Source of the DNA: Neofusicoccum parvum | Lineage: Eukaryota > Ascomycota > Dothideomycetes > Botryosphaeriales > Botryosphaeriaceae | Direction: 5' to 3' | Assembly: GCA_020912385.1 (NCBI GenBank) | Contig: CP087211.1 | Span: forward strand, 1,674,001-1,738,000 | DNA: 64,000 bases | Shown here: piece after piece, positions 1 to 10,515 of the stretch | Layout: each line of letters opens with the position of its first letter | Numbering within the stretch: the first letter of the stretch is position 1 | The notes under the pieces: model-generated | Database searches by the model: none | What the model saw: only the letters and a program-made list of their open reading frames with translations | Told to the model about the DNA's origin: nothing | Made by a program: the position numbers and the translations under genes

Positions 1-431
1 AGAGCGGGGTGAGCTCATGTGTCTTCTTCCGTCGCTCCCTGGCCGCGGGATCGGCGCGAACTATTGCTGCGCTGCCTCTCCCCAAGCTTCCTGGCTTCGC
101 ACCGTCCGTCTTCGCCGCAGCAACGAGAAAGCTTGTCCGGCTATGGAAGGCGGAGGACGGCAACGGGGCGGAGGGACTGTACGACGTCCTTCCTTGATTT
201 CCTGCAGCAGTGAAAGCCACGGTGAGCTGGAACACCCGTTCTGACGAGGCTTACGTATCGTTTTCTACGAAGTAAACTTGCATCTGAATGGCTGCTTCAA
301 CGCTCTGTGCGGTTTCTACTATTGCTATAATACACGCCCTGACCCCATGTGACCCAGATGCGCGAATTCGAATACGCACCTGTATGCTGACCTTCGAGCC
401 AGTGAGACGCGAACCAATACTGGCTGTAGAT
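1..431. other. no gene recognised (left edge)
   Basis: Only short overlapping frames without recognisable domains or splice-supported continuity. The left edge could cut a gene, but I see no coding signal. Confidence 0.4.
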
Positions 432-878
432 CTATATTTCATTGCACACGCATCGCTCGTTGTTCCATCGCCGTTCCGATTCTTCCGGGTCTAGCCCGGT
501 CTTTACGCTCCCTTGGGTCACATGCCCAACATCGTGGTTCGCTCGCAAGATAGTAGCAGTAACGTTCGGACGCTTGCCGCAGCCGATGGCTGGCCTGAAG
601 GGCCTTGGGCAACCAAACCTGGCTACGTGGACGTTTACTACATTGGACTGGATACCTTTGACACACTGAGCAGTTTTTTGTGTCCGAGCGAATGCTTCAT
701 ACGTGGTCAGTTTGTGAAGTATTGCATCAGGAACATACTCCTTACACATGGGACAGGCGAAGCATTCTGCCGGACGCGAATGCGCAGTGAAGAGAATACT
801 CAACCAACCCGCACGAACGCTTCCGCTATTCATGAAAAATAGGCATGTGTTGCAACGATGTCCGAACCGAACTAGTAA
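432..878 (-). pseudogene. degenerate RING-like fragment
   Basis: Minus-strand frame without an upstream start; it opens just after a stop at about 879. It reads VRFGHRCNTCLFF and then, about 30 residues later, CFACPMCKEYVPDAI. That is the His/Cys then CPxC layout of a RING finger, and it resembles the RING region of the intact neighbour at 1220-1999 (LVRFHKCRHIIG and later CPICGCELY). The rest of the frame has no recognisable domain. A second relative lies near 12805-13106. I read it as the remnant of a duplicated RING-type gene; a short lineage-specific protein with a missed 5' exon is the alternative. Confidence 0.35.
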
Positions 879-1219
879 CTATGGGCTGGATGGCGTTGCA
901 CCATCTTCTGCCTCGCAGCGATCAGAAACTCAGCGGGCAGTGAAGCAATAAGTTCGAGATTCAAGTGCGATCTCCAATTGCGGAAGAAAATGTTCTTTAT
1001 CGTGTTTTTCTGCTGATTGATTGAGTCTCGCATCAAACAATTTGCATGATTACTCGACGTCCTCTTCCCGAGTAATTCGAGGATCTCACCGAACTGTCAG
1101 TCACTGCTTATCTAACAATACTTGTGCTAAGGATATCTTATTCGATTGGATTTTTAAGTATGTTTGCTCGTAATATTAATACTTACATCAGCCACTCCCG
1201 CAACACCATTTGAGCATCC
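879..1219. other. no gene recognised
   Basis: AT-richer spacer between the RING fragment and the intact RING gene. It probably contains the 3' end of the gene read from the minus strand (stop at 1220). No other signal seen. Confidence 0.4.
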
Positions 1220-1999
1220 TCAAGCAAGAGATACGAGATAATCATCAGGAATACGGTACAGTTCTGCAGCGATAGCCGACTGAATGAGTACCTGTGTAAG
1301 GCGCCTGTTCGTTGGACCAACACGTCCAGCAGGCAATTCAGCCCAGGCCTCGTCGAGGGAAGTCGAACCGGAGTTCGGCATACCACCCCGCAGATGCTCC
1401 GCTGCAGCAAGTATCAGGAAGTTTTCCAGATCAGCAACCTGAACGGAATCCTCGTGATGACGCACAAGCCAACGTGCCGCCACCTCCACGCCCTCCTCTA
1501 CTCCACGAGCATCCTCTGGACTCACTCGAAAGTCCGTCGGCCACCGATCAATAACGAACAGCTTGATCCTCAGAGTGTGAATGGCCAAGGCAACATACCC
1601 AAGACGGGTGATGGTCTGGTCTCGCAGCGCAGCGCTCTCTTCCGCTTCCAGCGGAAGATACTCCAGGGGGTCTCCAACCCACCGGTCTGCTAAATTCTCG
1701 TGGACGTAGTGAGGTGTAACTCGAGTGTACAGCTCGCACCCACAAATGGGACATGCTGTCTTGTTTAGCCATGAGTACCGTTTATCTAGGCATCGGCGTC
1801 CGATGATGTGTCTACATTTATGGAAGCGGACTAGCTCCTCGACTTTCCCGTGGGCATCAGGCTCACCGAATGTCTCCCAACAACCGCTGCACCTATCCCG
1901 CTGCTCCTCAGTGATTTCCTCCGGTCGGATCTCCTGGACCCAGTCACGGAGGAACTCAGCGTATGCTGGAATACCGTTGTTGGAAGCCATGCTTGACAA
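1220..1999 (-). CDS. RING-type zinc finger protein
   Basis: Single-exon protein of 259 residues starting MSSMASNN. Residues about 36-85 form a RING-like zinc-binding region: CSGC, then CRHIIGRRCLDK, then CPICGCELY, fitting paired Cys/His ligands. The rest is predicted helical with no domain I recognise. RING proteins usually act as E3 ubiquitin ligases, but no substrate-binding module is visible, so that role is inferred from the fold only. The second Met (residue 4) is an alternative start. Lineage-specific families of small RING proteins are common in Pezizomycotina, and two damaged relatives lie in this window. The gene stands alone on the minus strand. Confidence 0.6.
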   Translation of the reverse strand: MSSMASNNGIPAYAEFLRDWVQEIRPEEITEEQRDRCSGCWETFGEPDAHGKVEELVRFHKCRHIIGRRCLDKRYSWLNKTACPICGCELYTRVTPHYVHENLADRWVGDPLEYLPLEAEESAALRDQTITRLGYVALAIHTLRIKLFVIDRWPTDFRVSPEDARGVEEGVEVAARWLVRHHEDSVQVADLENFLILAAAEHLRGGMPNSGSTSLDEAWAELPAGRVGPTNRRLTQVLIQSAIAAELYRIPDDYLVSLA

Positions 2000-2677
2000 C
2001 GGGGAGAGCTGGGTAGTTGAAGTTTTGAAGAGAGCTGTGCTTGCGATTTCACAACGTGCAGATGATATACGAACCGTTTAACTTAAACAAAACTATTATC
2101 TCTCTTTACAATATACGGAGCAAAAATGCAGCTTGCAGTCTTTCGCTGTGCACCTCTTTGTTAAGGTACGTGTTCTTCCTTTAAAAAGGATGCTTTGTTC
2201 GGCAATAACATTTCGGAGTATTTGGAAGGCACTGTTCTCCTCGTTTGCGAAACGGTTTAGCCAGCACTGGAGGTCTCTCTCATCAGAGGTGAAGAGGAAA
2301 AAGAAGAGAAAAAGACTGTAGTCATTTATAGAATGGTAATATGCAACAAGAAGATATCAAAGCTGGAAGAGACGCCATTAGCATCGTTTCTCGCATATAT
2401 TCTGCTCGAAATTACCTTCTTCGGGTTGCATTCTCCCATTCCAATTTGTACTCCTTCAAATATACCTCTTACACCTTCCTCCCACATTATTACCGTCATA
2501 TCCCATAATCTAGAGCTCTAGGGGGAAACCCGGTTAGGTAACACATCGGTTCGAAAAGTAATCCAAGACGCACATACTTCCTTAGGCAGCTAAGGTATTC
2601 ATCCGGACGTGGGTGTATAGCGAAAAACATAACAGACACATCCGGATAAATGCCTCACTTATCCATTTAAAACACTT
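2000..2677. other. AT-rich intergenic stretch
   Basis: Clearly AT-richer than the neighbouring genes, with no recognisable coding frame. It contains the upstream region of the RING gene. It may be a decayed repeat, but no terminal repeats or transposase fragments are visible. Confidence 0.4.
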
Positions 2678-2691
2678 TCATAATAAGCCTC

Positions 2692-3422
2692 TTACGAATT
2701 GCTCCCACGTATAGCAAAAGCAGGCCAGAAACGACCGATCAAGCCACCTCGCCCATCCTCCCGCCACAAACACCCCCCATTCGTCGTCGCCATCGTCGTC
2801 GGCGCCCTCACTACAGTCCCAAAGACCCCCGCTAGCACCACCAACGGAGTCTCTCTCCCGACATTTACTCGGATAGACACAGTCACAGACACTCTGGCGC
2901 GGCACTTGCTGCCGGTAATATGCTGGAAGCGGTTGAATGGGTAGACGAGCAGCTCTGTGTGCTGATCCGTGGCGCAGATGTTTCGAGCGGGGCTGCCGCC
3001 GCTCCACCGGGTGGCTTGAGAGCTGTTGTCGTCGGTGGTGGAGGTTTTGGTGATGGACGACGACAGGTTTTGCGGGCAGGGGTAGATGGGGACAGCGGTG
3101 TTGTTGAAGATGGCGGCGCAGTGGGGTGGGCAGGTGATCGGGCGAGGCCAGGTTTGTTCGGTGCAGGCGCCGCGGTAGATCTGTCTTGGTGTTGGTTGGC
3201 GTGGTGAAATTGGCGATGGTGGTGAAAGACCTACGGAACCGTAGTTATCGAGGCAGCGTTGTTGAACAAACATGCGTCTTTCTCTTTTTAGCACCGGCTT
3301 ATCTCGTGGTCATCATGGTATGAGCCCCAGGACGAGTCTGCGGCTTCGCCGCTGCTCCAATAGTGTTTTGCGTTGGTAAGGGCCGTGGCGGAGATTACGA
3401 GAAGTAAGCTGAACAATCCCAT
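2692..3422 (-). pseudogene. damaged cysteine-rich secreted/membrane protein
   Basis: A minus-strand ATG at 3422 opens a strong signal peptide (MGLFSLLLVISATALTNA) that runs to a stop after about 43 residues. The next stretch, in another frame from about 3270, reads CLDNYG, then YRGACTEQTWPRP, TCPPHC, VPIYPCPQNL and RWSGGS, ending in VYPFNRFQHITG and a weakly hydrophobic tail. This is the layout of a common Pezizomycotina family: signal peptide, Cys-rich GACT-x-TW region, a WCC motif, then a Ser/Thr stalk and one transmembrane helix. Here WCC is replaced by WSG and I find no clean intron joining the two frames. It is either a pseudogene or a gene whose splicing I cannot resolve. The function of the family is unknown to me. 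Confidence 0.4.
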
Positions 3423-3788
3423 GTCAATTCAAGCTCCCATGAAGGAATGCAGGGGAACTAGAGAAATACAAGGTGTGCTGCATGTTCAATCACACTTGGG
3501 TTGGTTAGAGCTGCGCGAACTGCATGTCAGCCTCCGCTCACGAACGTACCAGGATTCAGCTCCCGCAATAAGCCCTGTGTAGCATAACATTCAAACAGAA
3601 AAAGTAGCGATTTGCTTAAAAATTGGTGATGTGCGAGCAATTCACAGACCAGCCTGTATGTGGCTCACTGTGCATCTATCCATTTGCCTATCGGCGGATG
3701 AGACCCAAAAGATTCGGCCCCGTGAAAACGCCATGAACTCCCATCCTGTGTCCTTTCTTTCCCCGCCCGGATTTGACAATCTCCACGC
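3423..3788. other. no gene recognised
   Basis: Spacer between the damaged secreted-protein gene and the 3' end of DID2. It would hold the promoter of the former and the 3' UTR of the latter, both read leftwards. Confidence 0.4.
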
Positions 3789-4592
3789 TTAGTTCCTGAG
3801 AGCCCTGAGCCGCTCGTTGAGGCCCTCCTCCACCTCCTCGGTAGGGCCGATCTTCGTCTTCGCTGGGGTGGCGCTCTCGAGTTCCTGGTTCAGCTCGAGG
3901 CCGGCCTTGTCCGCCGTCTGTGCCATCAAGCGGTCGACATCGTCCTGCGGGGTGCCAACCGCCGTGGCCGATGACGTCGCGTTCTCGTAGTAGGCGGTCG
4001 CAACGTCCAGATCCTCGAACTGCGTCTCGAATTTGTCCATGACGGCGGATATCTGCGCGACGAAACCAATCGTGTTAGATGGAGCTTCCTCGCGAGGCAT
4101 ACGGCGGGTTAAAATAGTACCTTCTCGAGGTCCATGGCCTTCATGGCCGAATCCATGCCCTTGACCACATTTGCCATGCTGCCGGTCACCTGGCGCATCG
4201 TCACCGCCGTTTGTACTCTGCTGCTGACGGCATCGATGCGCGACGCGAGACGCAGCAGGTTGAGCTTCTCGTTCTGCTTCCTTATAGCGTTCTGCGCGTA
4301 GATCTTGGCGATGTCGTTGTGGCCTTGCTTCATAGCCTGTGCGGAGTCGGTGTGTCAGTCCTGCGACGTTCTCTCGGCGGTTCGACGAGCGGGTTCGCTC
4401 CATGGAAGGGCGGGCGGGCGCACCTTCTCGAGCTTCGTCTTCTCGGTCTGCTCATCTTTGCCGGCCTTCGCGGCTTGCCGGTTGAGCTGCTTCGCGGTGA
4501 ACTGCGAGCCCAAGCACTGTTAGCGCGGGGTGCATGCGGGGGTGGGTGCGACGTGCCTTGAGGTTGAACAGGGCTTTCTCGAGGCCGGACAT
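3789..4592 (-). CDS. DID2: ESCRT-III-associated protein Did2/CHMP1
   Basis: Four exons on the minus strand: 4592-4557, 4501-4424, 4336-4121 and 4052-3789, giving 197 residues. The protein begins [18 protein letters not shown], matching the Did2/CHMP1/Vps46 N-terminus, and carries the conserved [12 protein letters not shown] core. It ends in [12 protein letters not shown], a MIM1-type helix that binds the MIT domain of Vps4. Did2 helps recruit and activate Vps4 to disassemble ESCRT-III on endosomes. The first intron (4556-4502) starts with GC, not GT (AAG then GCACGT), and ends in CAG after a GCTAAC branch site; protein conservation across the junction forces this choice. The other introns are GT-AG. 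NC2-beta lies upstream on the same strand. Confidence 0.93.
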
Positions 4593-5016
4593 GGTTGCGA
4601 TCGCGTGGACGGGGCAGCGCTGGTGGGATAAGCGAGTTTGTGGGGTGCAGCAGGCGTTGGGGTGGTGAGTCTGGTGCAGCTCTGCCTGGCCTGATAGAGC
4701 GGCCGCTGCGCTCTGGCGCCAGGCGCCGCGGCAGTCTCGCTCGCTCGCTTCGGGAAACGTCATCAGCCGCCCTTGGCCGCAGCGGCACCTAGGGCAGCGC
4801 GTGCGGCTCGCGGCCAAGCCATGCGCGCCCACCCAGCCACACCATTGTTCGTTTTGATGTACTGTCAAAGAAATCGTTCATAGCCATAAGCTGATGCTGA
4901 TGATGCACGTTGTCTGTCCGGTGGCCCAGTCCCCCCCATGCATTTCCGTCCTTTCCGTTCACCTGCAACGCCTTAAACGCCCGTCCGCAACGCCGGAGAT
5001 AACCCTCGTAGCCTTC

Positions 5017-5739
5017 TCACGCCTCGTGCGGCCCCGAGTTGAACTTGTCGGTGGCCGACCGGAAAAGCTCCTGCTGCTGCCGGATCAACTCCTCCTCACT
5101 CAGACCACTCTGCTCGATCTTGCTTTGCTTCTTCTCGCGGTTCTGGGAATTGGGCGTTAGCGCGCCTGCCCGAGAAGGCGGCAGTGTTCGGGCACCCACC
5201 ATCTGCTGCTTGCGCTGGTCCGCTGCGACCTGCATGATGTCGTCCACATAGTTGCCGAAGCCGAAGTCCTCCAGCGCGGCCTTGACGTGCTCGCACGCGA
5301 TCGTCTTCTTTGCTTCCTTCTCGGCGATATCGTTGGCCTCGGACGAGATCATGGTGATAAACTCGACGCAGCATTCAATCAAGAGATCGCGTGTCTCCTT
5401 CGCGAACGAGACGCCAGGATCATTTGCGAGAATCTCGTTGATGATCTTCTGAACAGTGGCTTTGTCTCGGTCAGCGCGGCTCGAAATGTGAGGCTGGCGC
5501 GGGGTGTTTAGGCATCCCCTCCTTGGGCGTCGCGAGATGACAAACACGACGGGGAGGGGCGGTGTGCGCGCGCGGGTCGCGTGGGATCGTAGAGGAGAGT
5601 CGCATACCTTTCGGGAGCGAAAGCTCATCGTTGCCTGCCACGACTGTTAGCATCCCGTTCCGCTATCCAGCTGGCGCCGGCGCGCGCGCGAGGACAGCCT
5701 GCTCAGTTGCAACGCACCTCCAAACTCGCGGTCCGACAT
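5017..5739 (-). CDS. NCB2: NC2-beta / Dr1 histone-fold transcription repressor
   Basis: Exons 5739-5718, 5634-5608, 5459-5200 and 5142-5017 on the minus strand give 144 residues. After a short leader (MSDREFGGNDELSLPKA) comes TVQKIINEIL and a histone fold with AKKTIACEHVKAALEDF, then the SGLSEEELIRQQQELFR tail typical of Dr1. NC2-beta pairs with NC2-alpha on TBP-DNA and blocks TFIIA/TFIIB entry, tuning RNA polymerase II promoters in the nucleus. The last intron (5199-5143) is 57 bases with no in-frame stop, so retention would insert 19 residues. I treat it as an intron because it has a GCTAAC branch site and a CAG acceptor and because the inserted stretch interrupts the conserved tail. The first two exons are only 22 and 27 bases long. 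Confidence 0.92.
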
Positions 5740-7106
5740 GGCTCCCGTGGACAGGCTATCAGGCTGGGCAAGAGGGTGAAGACAGCGAGGAGAGTGGGCG
5801 TTCGCGATCAGTTCTGCGCGCACAAAACATTGTCGCGGTTCACCATTGGCATTCTTTAAATGTTGGAACAGAGCTGACGCTTCATCCTAGCCCGGCCGCC
5901 GCACGGGCCGCGTCGGGCTCGGCGAAGCTCTGCTTCCGAGCTGCTCAAAGCCGCGCCTCGAAACATTTTCTTCGCTTCCCATCACCACCACCCAGAGCCG
6001 CAAAATTCTGCTGAACACCGCCTGTTCAGCAGCTTGTAGCATGGTAAGTCGCCCGCGCTCTCCTCACGCCCTCTCCTTCCGAAGATGAACATTCGTGTCG
6101 CCCCTATCAGACCACATCGTGGAGATTACCTGTCCTAAGCCAAACGGACTATCTGAGAAGAACCATTCACAGCTTCATTTTTCACGTTTGAGGCGCGAAC
6201 GTACGCTGACGTTCTGTTAGACACCGTAGGCCACAGGCAACGAAGCAACCCCCGAGCAGCTGCCGCCGGTGTGAGCAAACGTCCGAGGCGCGTCGGCCAT
6301 GAACGCAAATGGCGCGTCGGCCCGCGCAGTATCTGCCTCAGGTGTGGCGCACACACCGGTCGGCGCCTGGTCTGCATAAATGCGGTACAACTTATGCAGG
6401 GCCACATAGGGACTCCGTCTCAGGCTCTGACTGGACATGTGAGCGTTGTCGGAGCTAGCGCACGGAGGCTCTCCCACATTGCGGGATCCCCAGAGCGGGC
6501 GACTATCAGGCCGCACCCGCATGATTCTCCGATGGGATCATCAAGCATGGCGCCACCCCGCTTGATCGTACGATCAACTGCACAACGGCCCGCACCCCTC
6601 TAATCCTAGCACATAGCACAGCATATCCATGATTAGCGAGCATGCCCCGGATAGGTATGCCCCGATCTTCCACATCAGCCGCGTCACCCCACACGCCAAT
6701 CGATGAACAAGCATCAAAGAATACTACCATCTCCGGACATTCTGTGACGATCCGTTCTTGATTGATGACACGGTCGAGTCGCCTATCGTTGTGGCGTTGC
6801 TGACCCTGTGCGTGTCATGGTGACTGACCCTGTGGAACATCGTGTTGACAGGAGCTTATTTCAACATCGTAATCCGTATCGGTACGTTCCTGATCCTGTT
6901 CTCCTTTTCATCCCTTCCTGTGATGACAAAAGATCACATTCCATGCTAAGACGGAGGGTGTCAAAGCCCTATGTCGAGAAAGTGTCGAGCCTTTTCATCT
7001 TTCGACTGAGACACAAAACTTCTATTGCTCTATCAAATTCTCAAACAAGACAGTCGGCTAACGCCGTGATCAGCACTAGGACCATTCAAACTGGCCTGGA
7101 GGCGAC
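5740..7106. other. long spacer with orphan start/donor junction
   Basis: Begins with the NC2-beta promoter. At 6041 an ATG is followed directly by GTAAGT on the plus strand, as in many fungal genes whose first coding exon is only the start codon, but I cannot find convincing downstream exons. The short frame ending NEATPEQLPPV followed by a stop (about 6236-6276) looks protein-like but is unsupported. The rest shows nothing. Confidence 0.4.
6008..6032. repeat. perfect 10-bp hairpin in putative 5' UTR
   Basis: CTGCTGAACA, a 5-base loop CCGCC, then TGTTCAGCAG: a perfect 10-bp inverted repeat ending 8 bases before the ATG/GTAAGT junction at 6041. It could be an mRNA hairpin or a dyad bound by a regulator. 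Confidence 0.7.
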
Positions 7107-8055
7107 TCAAGCGTCTTGGAACACCGAGAGCTCCTGGTCGTTCCAGCTGCAGGGACTGCATTAGCATAGGATTTTGGAAGCAGCATGTGGGGACACGTAC
7201 TTGAGGAATCGGCCATTAAGCTCCTTGGGAGCATCCAGAACCAATCGAGCCATGACATTGCCTGGCTGGTCAGGACGTAGCAATTTCCCGTTTGGCTTTA
7301 GACCCAGAAACTTTTCGGCATCCTTGGGATCCATGTTCTTGTGATGAGTTGCTCTAATGTTGTCCTGCATGGCCGTGTCAACGGTGCCTGGACGGATGGA
7401 GACCGTGGTGACGTCGGGCTCTTCAGCCGCCAGAGTCTCGGCCATGTGATTGAGCACCGCCTTGGACGCCCCGTAAACGCCCCAGGCTGCATAGGAGTGG
7501 GCAGCGGCGCCCGAAGATACGAGCACGATGCGGCCCTTGGCAGATCGCAGCGCTGGCAGGGCGGCCTTGATCTGCACCACTGGTCAAGATAGAGAGCTTT
7601 AGTGGGCACGGCGGAATCTTACCAGAGCGGCAGCAGAGAACACATTGACATCAAATGCAGCCCTCCATTCCTCGGGATCGGTGTCGGCGATCTTCTTCAC
7701 CGGTTCGAGGACGCCGTGGTTGACAACAAGGCCATCAAGGCGGCCCCAGGCCGAGGCTGCGAGATCGGCGGCCTGCTTGCCGACAGAAAAGTCGGAGAGG
7801 TCTCCTGACAGCAGCTGCACCTGCTCCGGGTAGTCTGCACGCAGCCGCTCCAGTGGCTCCTTGCTTCGGGCGATAACGACGAGCCTGCATTGGCGCTGCA
7901 GCAGGAAGTGGCTAATGGCGAGCCCGATGCCTGTTGGTGCCGGGCCGAGCGGCGGCAGTGGTCAGCAACGGGCGCGGCCGCGGGACTGGAGAGGGGGCCG
8001 GCGGCGTACCCCGTGAGGCGCCGGTCACGATGATGACTTTCCCCGCGGTGGCCAT
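7107..8055 (-). CDS. short-chain dehydrogenase/reductase
   Basis: Exons 8055-8010, 7930-7623, 7571-7201 and 7146-7107 on the minus strand give 254 residues. The N-terminus MATAGKVIIVTGASRGIG is the Rossmann TGxxxGIG cofactor motif. Further on are NHGVLEP (the NAG-type motif) and a catalytic set Ser138, Tyr151, Lys155 in LVSSGAA and YGASK, then RPGTVDTAM. The C-terminus NWNDQELSVFQDA resembles the yeast benzil-reductase-like SDR group. It is an NAD(P)H-dependent oxidoreductase of unknown substrate, probably cytosolic. The intron at 7622-7572 has two possible acceptors; only the downstream CAG keeps the frame. It is divergently transcribed from the FAD oxidoreductase at 8482. Confidence 0.88.
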
Positions 8056-8481
8056 TGGTGGTTCGATGCGGCTTGCGCGGCGGAGGGCAGGCGGCGACGG
8101 TTGGATCAGAGCTGGGAACGGAAGCCGGGCACGGGAGCACAAAAAAAGTCTCGCTTCGACGCGGGCTGCACGAGAAACGACTCGCCCCGAGCAGACCCGC
8201 CTCTGGCTGGTGCGGCTGGTGGATCGCCCGGCGGGCACCGGGGCAGGCGCTGCAGGCATGCGAGGGGTGCAGCAATTGGGCGGGCGGACGTCATGGCCGA
8301 TGTGGGGTTTGGCGCCTTTCACAACGCCGTCGCTGGGACTGATCGTATGATATCTGCTTAACTGAAGCAGGCGCACAACAATGCTGCTCCAGCTCTTACA
8401 TAAACCGCGGCCGGGCTGGCCCAGCCGCCGGCCTCCCTCCTCCCAACCGCAGATCCACGATCCATTGCTCCCCGCGCCCAA
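8056..8481. promoter_or_regulatory. shared divergent promoter, SDR / FAD oxidoreductase
   Basis: 426 GC-rich bases separate two head-to-head start codons, so both promoters and 5' UTRs lie here. A CAAT-like CCAAT on the minus strand (ATTGG at 8275) is visible. Co-regulation is inferred from geometry only. Confidence 0.5.
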
Positions 8482-9996
8482 ATGGCGAGCCCTCCGACGC
8501 AGACCGTGATCCTCGGCGCCGGCATCATCGGCCTCTCGACCGCCTACTACCTCGCAACCGCCCCCGACGTCGATCCGAGCGCCATCCACATAGTCGAGTC
8601 TGCCAGCGAGCTGTTCTGCTCCGCCTCCGGCCTCGCGGGCGGCTTCCTTGCCGCCGACTGTGCGCCTCCCGCCCTCCAGGAACGCGCGCGTGAGAGCTGA
8701 CGCTGAGCCAGGGTTCGCGCCATCCGTTGCGCCACTGGGCGCGCTCTCCTTCCGCCTGCACCGCGAGCTCGCGGAGAAGCACGACGGCCGCCAGAAATGG
8801 GGCTTCTGCCTGAGCACCGGCACCTCGCTCAGCCAGGACCCGGACAACGAAGATGCGGTGCTGGGCAGCGGCGAAGACTGGCTGCGCAACGGCACCAGCC
8901 GCGCCAAAGCCGCCGGCGCCTCCGACCACTTTGCTGAGGGCGAGGGCCCCGCGTGGCTGACGCTGAAGTCTGGCAGCAGCCTCGAGGTCATCAGCCAGGA
9001 CGAGAGCACCGCCCAGATGTGAGTTCCCCGGTGGCGTGTCCAGCCCGGCAGATGCTGACTCCCACCAGAGATCCCAAGCGCCTTTGCGACTTCCTGCTAA
9101 GACAGTGCCAAGACAAGGGGGTTCAACTACACCACCCGGCGAGGGCGGTGGGTGTCTCAAGAGATGAGAAGGGGATGCTGAGCGCGGTGCGCGTCGCCAA
9201 TGAGACCGGCATGGAAGTTGAAGGTAGAAAATCCCTCCCCGAAACGTCATGCTTGCGAGATGCTGACTGGAGTAGTTCCATGCGCGCGTCTCGTAGTCAC
9301 CGCCGGCGCCTGGACCCCCAAGGTCTTCACCACTCTGTTCCCGCGCGCCAACGTCCGGATACCCATTTCTCCACTCGCCGGTCACTCGCTCCTCCTCCGC
9401 TCGCCCAGATGGTCCCCCGAAGACGAAAGCAAGGGCTGCCATGCAATCTTCGCCACCGATACCCTCGGATTCTCCCCCGAACTTTTCAGCAGACTAAACG
9501 GAGAGCTCTACATCGCTGGCCTCAATACCACAATGATTCCATTACCGGAGCTCGCCTCGGATGTGCAGCCTAAGGAAGATGCGATGAAGCAACTGAAGGA
9601 TGTTGCGGCTGCACTGTGTGCCTCGCCAGAGCAGCAGGGTGATTTGGAGTTTCTAAGGGAAGGATTGGTAAGGCTGGTTAATAAAAGTCGGCACTGGTCA
9701 CCCACTTACTTTGCGCAGTGCTACCGACCTGTTACATCCAGCGGCAGGCCGATTATCTCTCGAGTTCCCGATATGAAGCTCGGTATTCAGACCCTTGGTG
9801 GCAGCCAAGGTGGCGTCTTCGTGGCTGCCGGCCACGGCGCCTGGGGTAAGATTTGTGCGACCATGGCGCTTGCTTGCATTTTGCTAATCAGACGGCAGGA
9901 ATTTCCCAGTCTCTCGGCACCGGAAAGGTCATGGCAGAACTTATGCGTGGCCAGCCGACATCGGTCAACATCAAGGCACTGGCCCTGCCGGCGTAG
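8482..9996 (+). CDS. FAD-dependent oxidoreductase (DAO family, Tda3-like)
   Basis: Six exons: 8482-8659, 8712-9018, 9069-9223, 9276-9667, 9719-9845 and 9899-9996, giving 418 residues. The start MASPPTQTVILGAGIIGLSTAYYL holds the GxGxxG dinucleotide motif that binds FAD. The sequence SASGLAGGFLAADW and the late GGSQGGVFVAAGHGAWG, the second FAD contact region, place it in the D-amino-acid-oxidase/glycine-oxidase fold. It resembles fungal proteins annotated as Tda3-like. The substrate is unknown; oxidation of a secondary amine or amino acid is the family expectation. No peroxisomal SKL is present (it ends LALPA). All five introns are short GT-AG. Its mate across the divergent promoter is an SDR. 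Confidence 0.88.
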
Positions 9997-10515
9997 ACTA
10001 CTCGGCTACAAAAACCACCACCACGCACACAACACCCACAGCAACACTGCCTCTCCACGGCTTCTCACACGGTCGACTCATCAAAACGAGGATCTCGGTG
10101 AATAGATCTCATTTGCTACAGTCAGTCGCTCTGATGGAAGCCCATTGACGACACACGGAACTATGATTTCGGCACGGATGTATTAAGTATGGCTTTTTCA
10201 AAAACTCAATTCCCATCGAGCATTGCATGAGGGACGGCTGAATAGATAGGACGGCGTTAAAAAGACACAATTCTACTTTGCTACTCAGAAACATGGTTAA
10301 ACTTTCCCCGAGATCTGATTAATAAACGCACTACTTCTGCGATCGCCCCACAGCGTGAAGATACTCGGAGCCCTCGGGACGGCCGCGGGTCTCGTTACCC
10401 GATGCTATTGTCTTGAACGATGGAATCGAGAACACAGGTACAGTCATGAGAGGCTGCAGATGCAGCCGTCGTCATGTGTATGTTGAATTCAACCTTGCAC
10501 AATCAAGGATATAAG
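9997..10515. other. no gene recognised
   Basis: 3' flank of the FAD oxidoreductase and of the leftward spliced fragment at 10516-10804. No coding signal seen. Confidence 0.4.
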
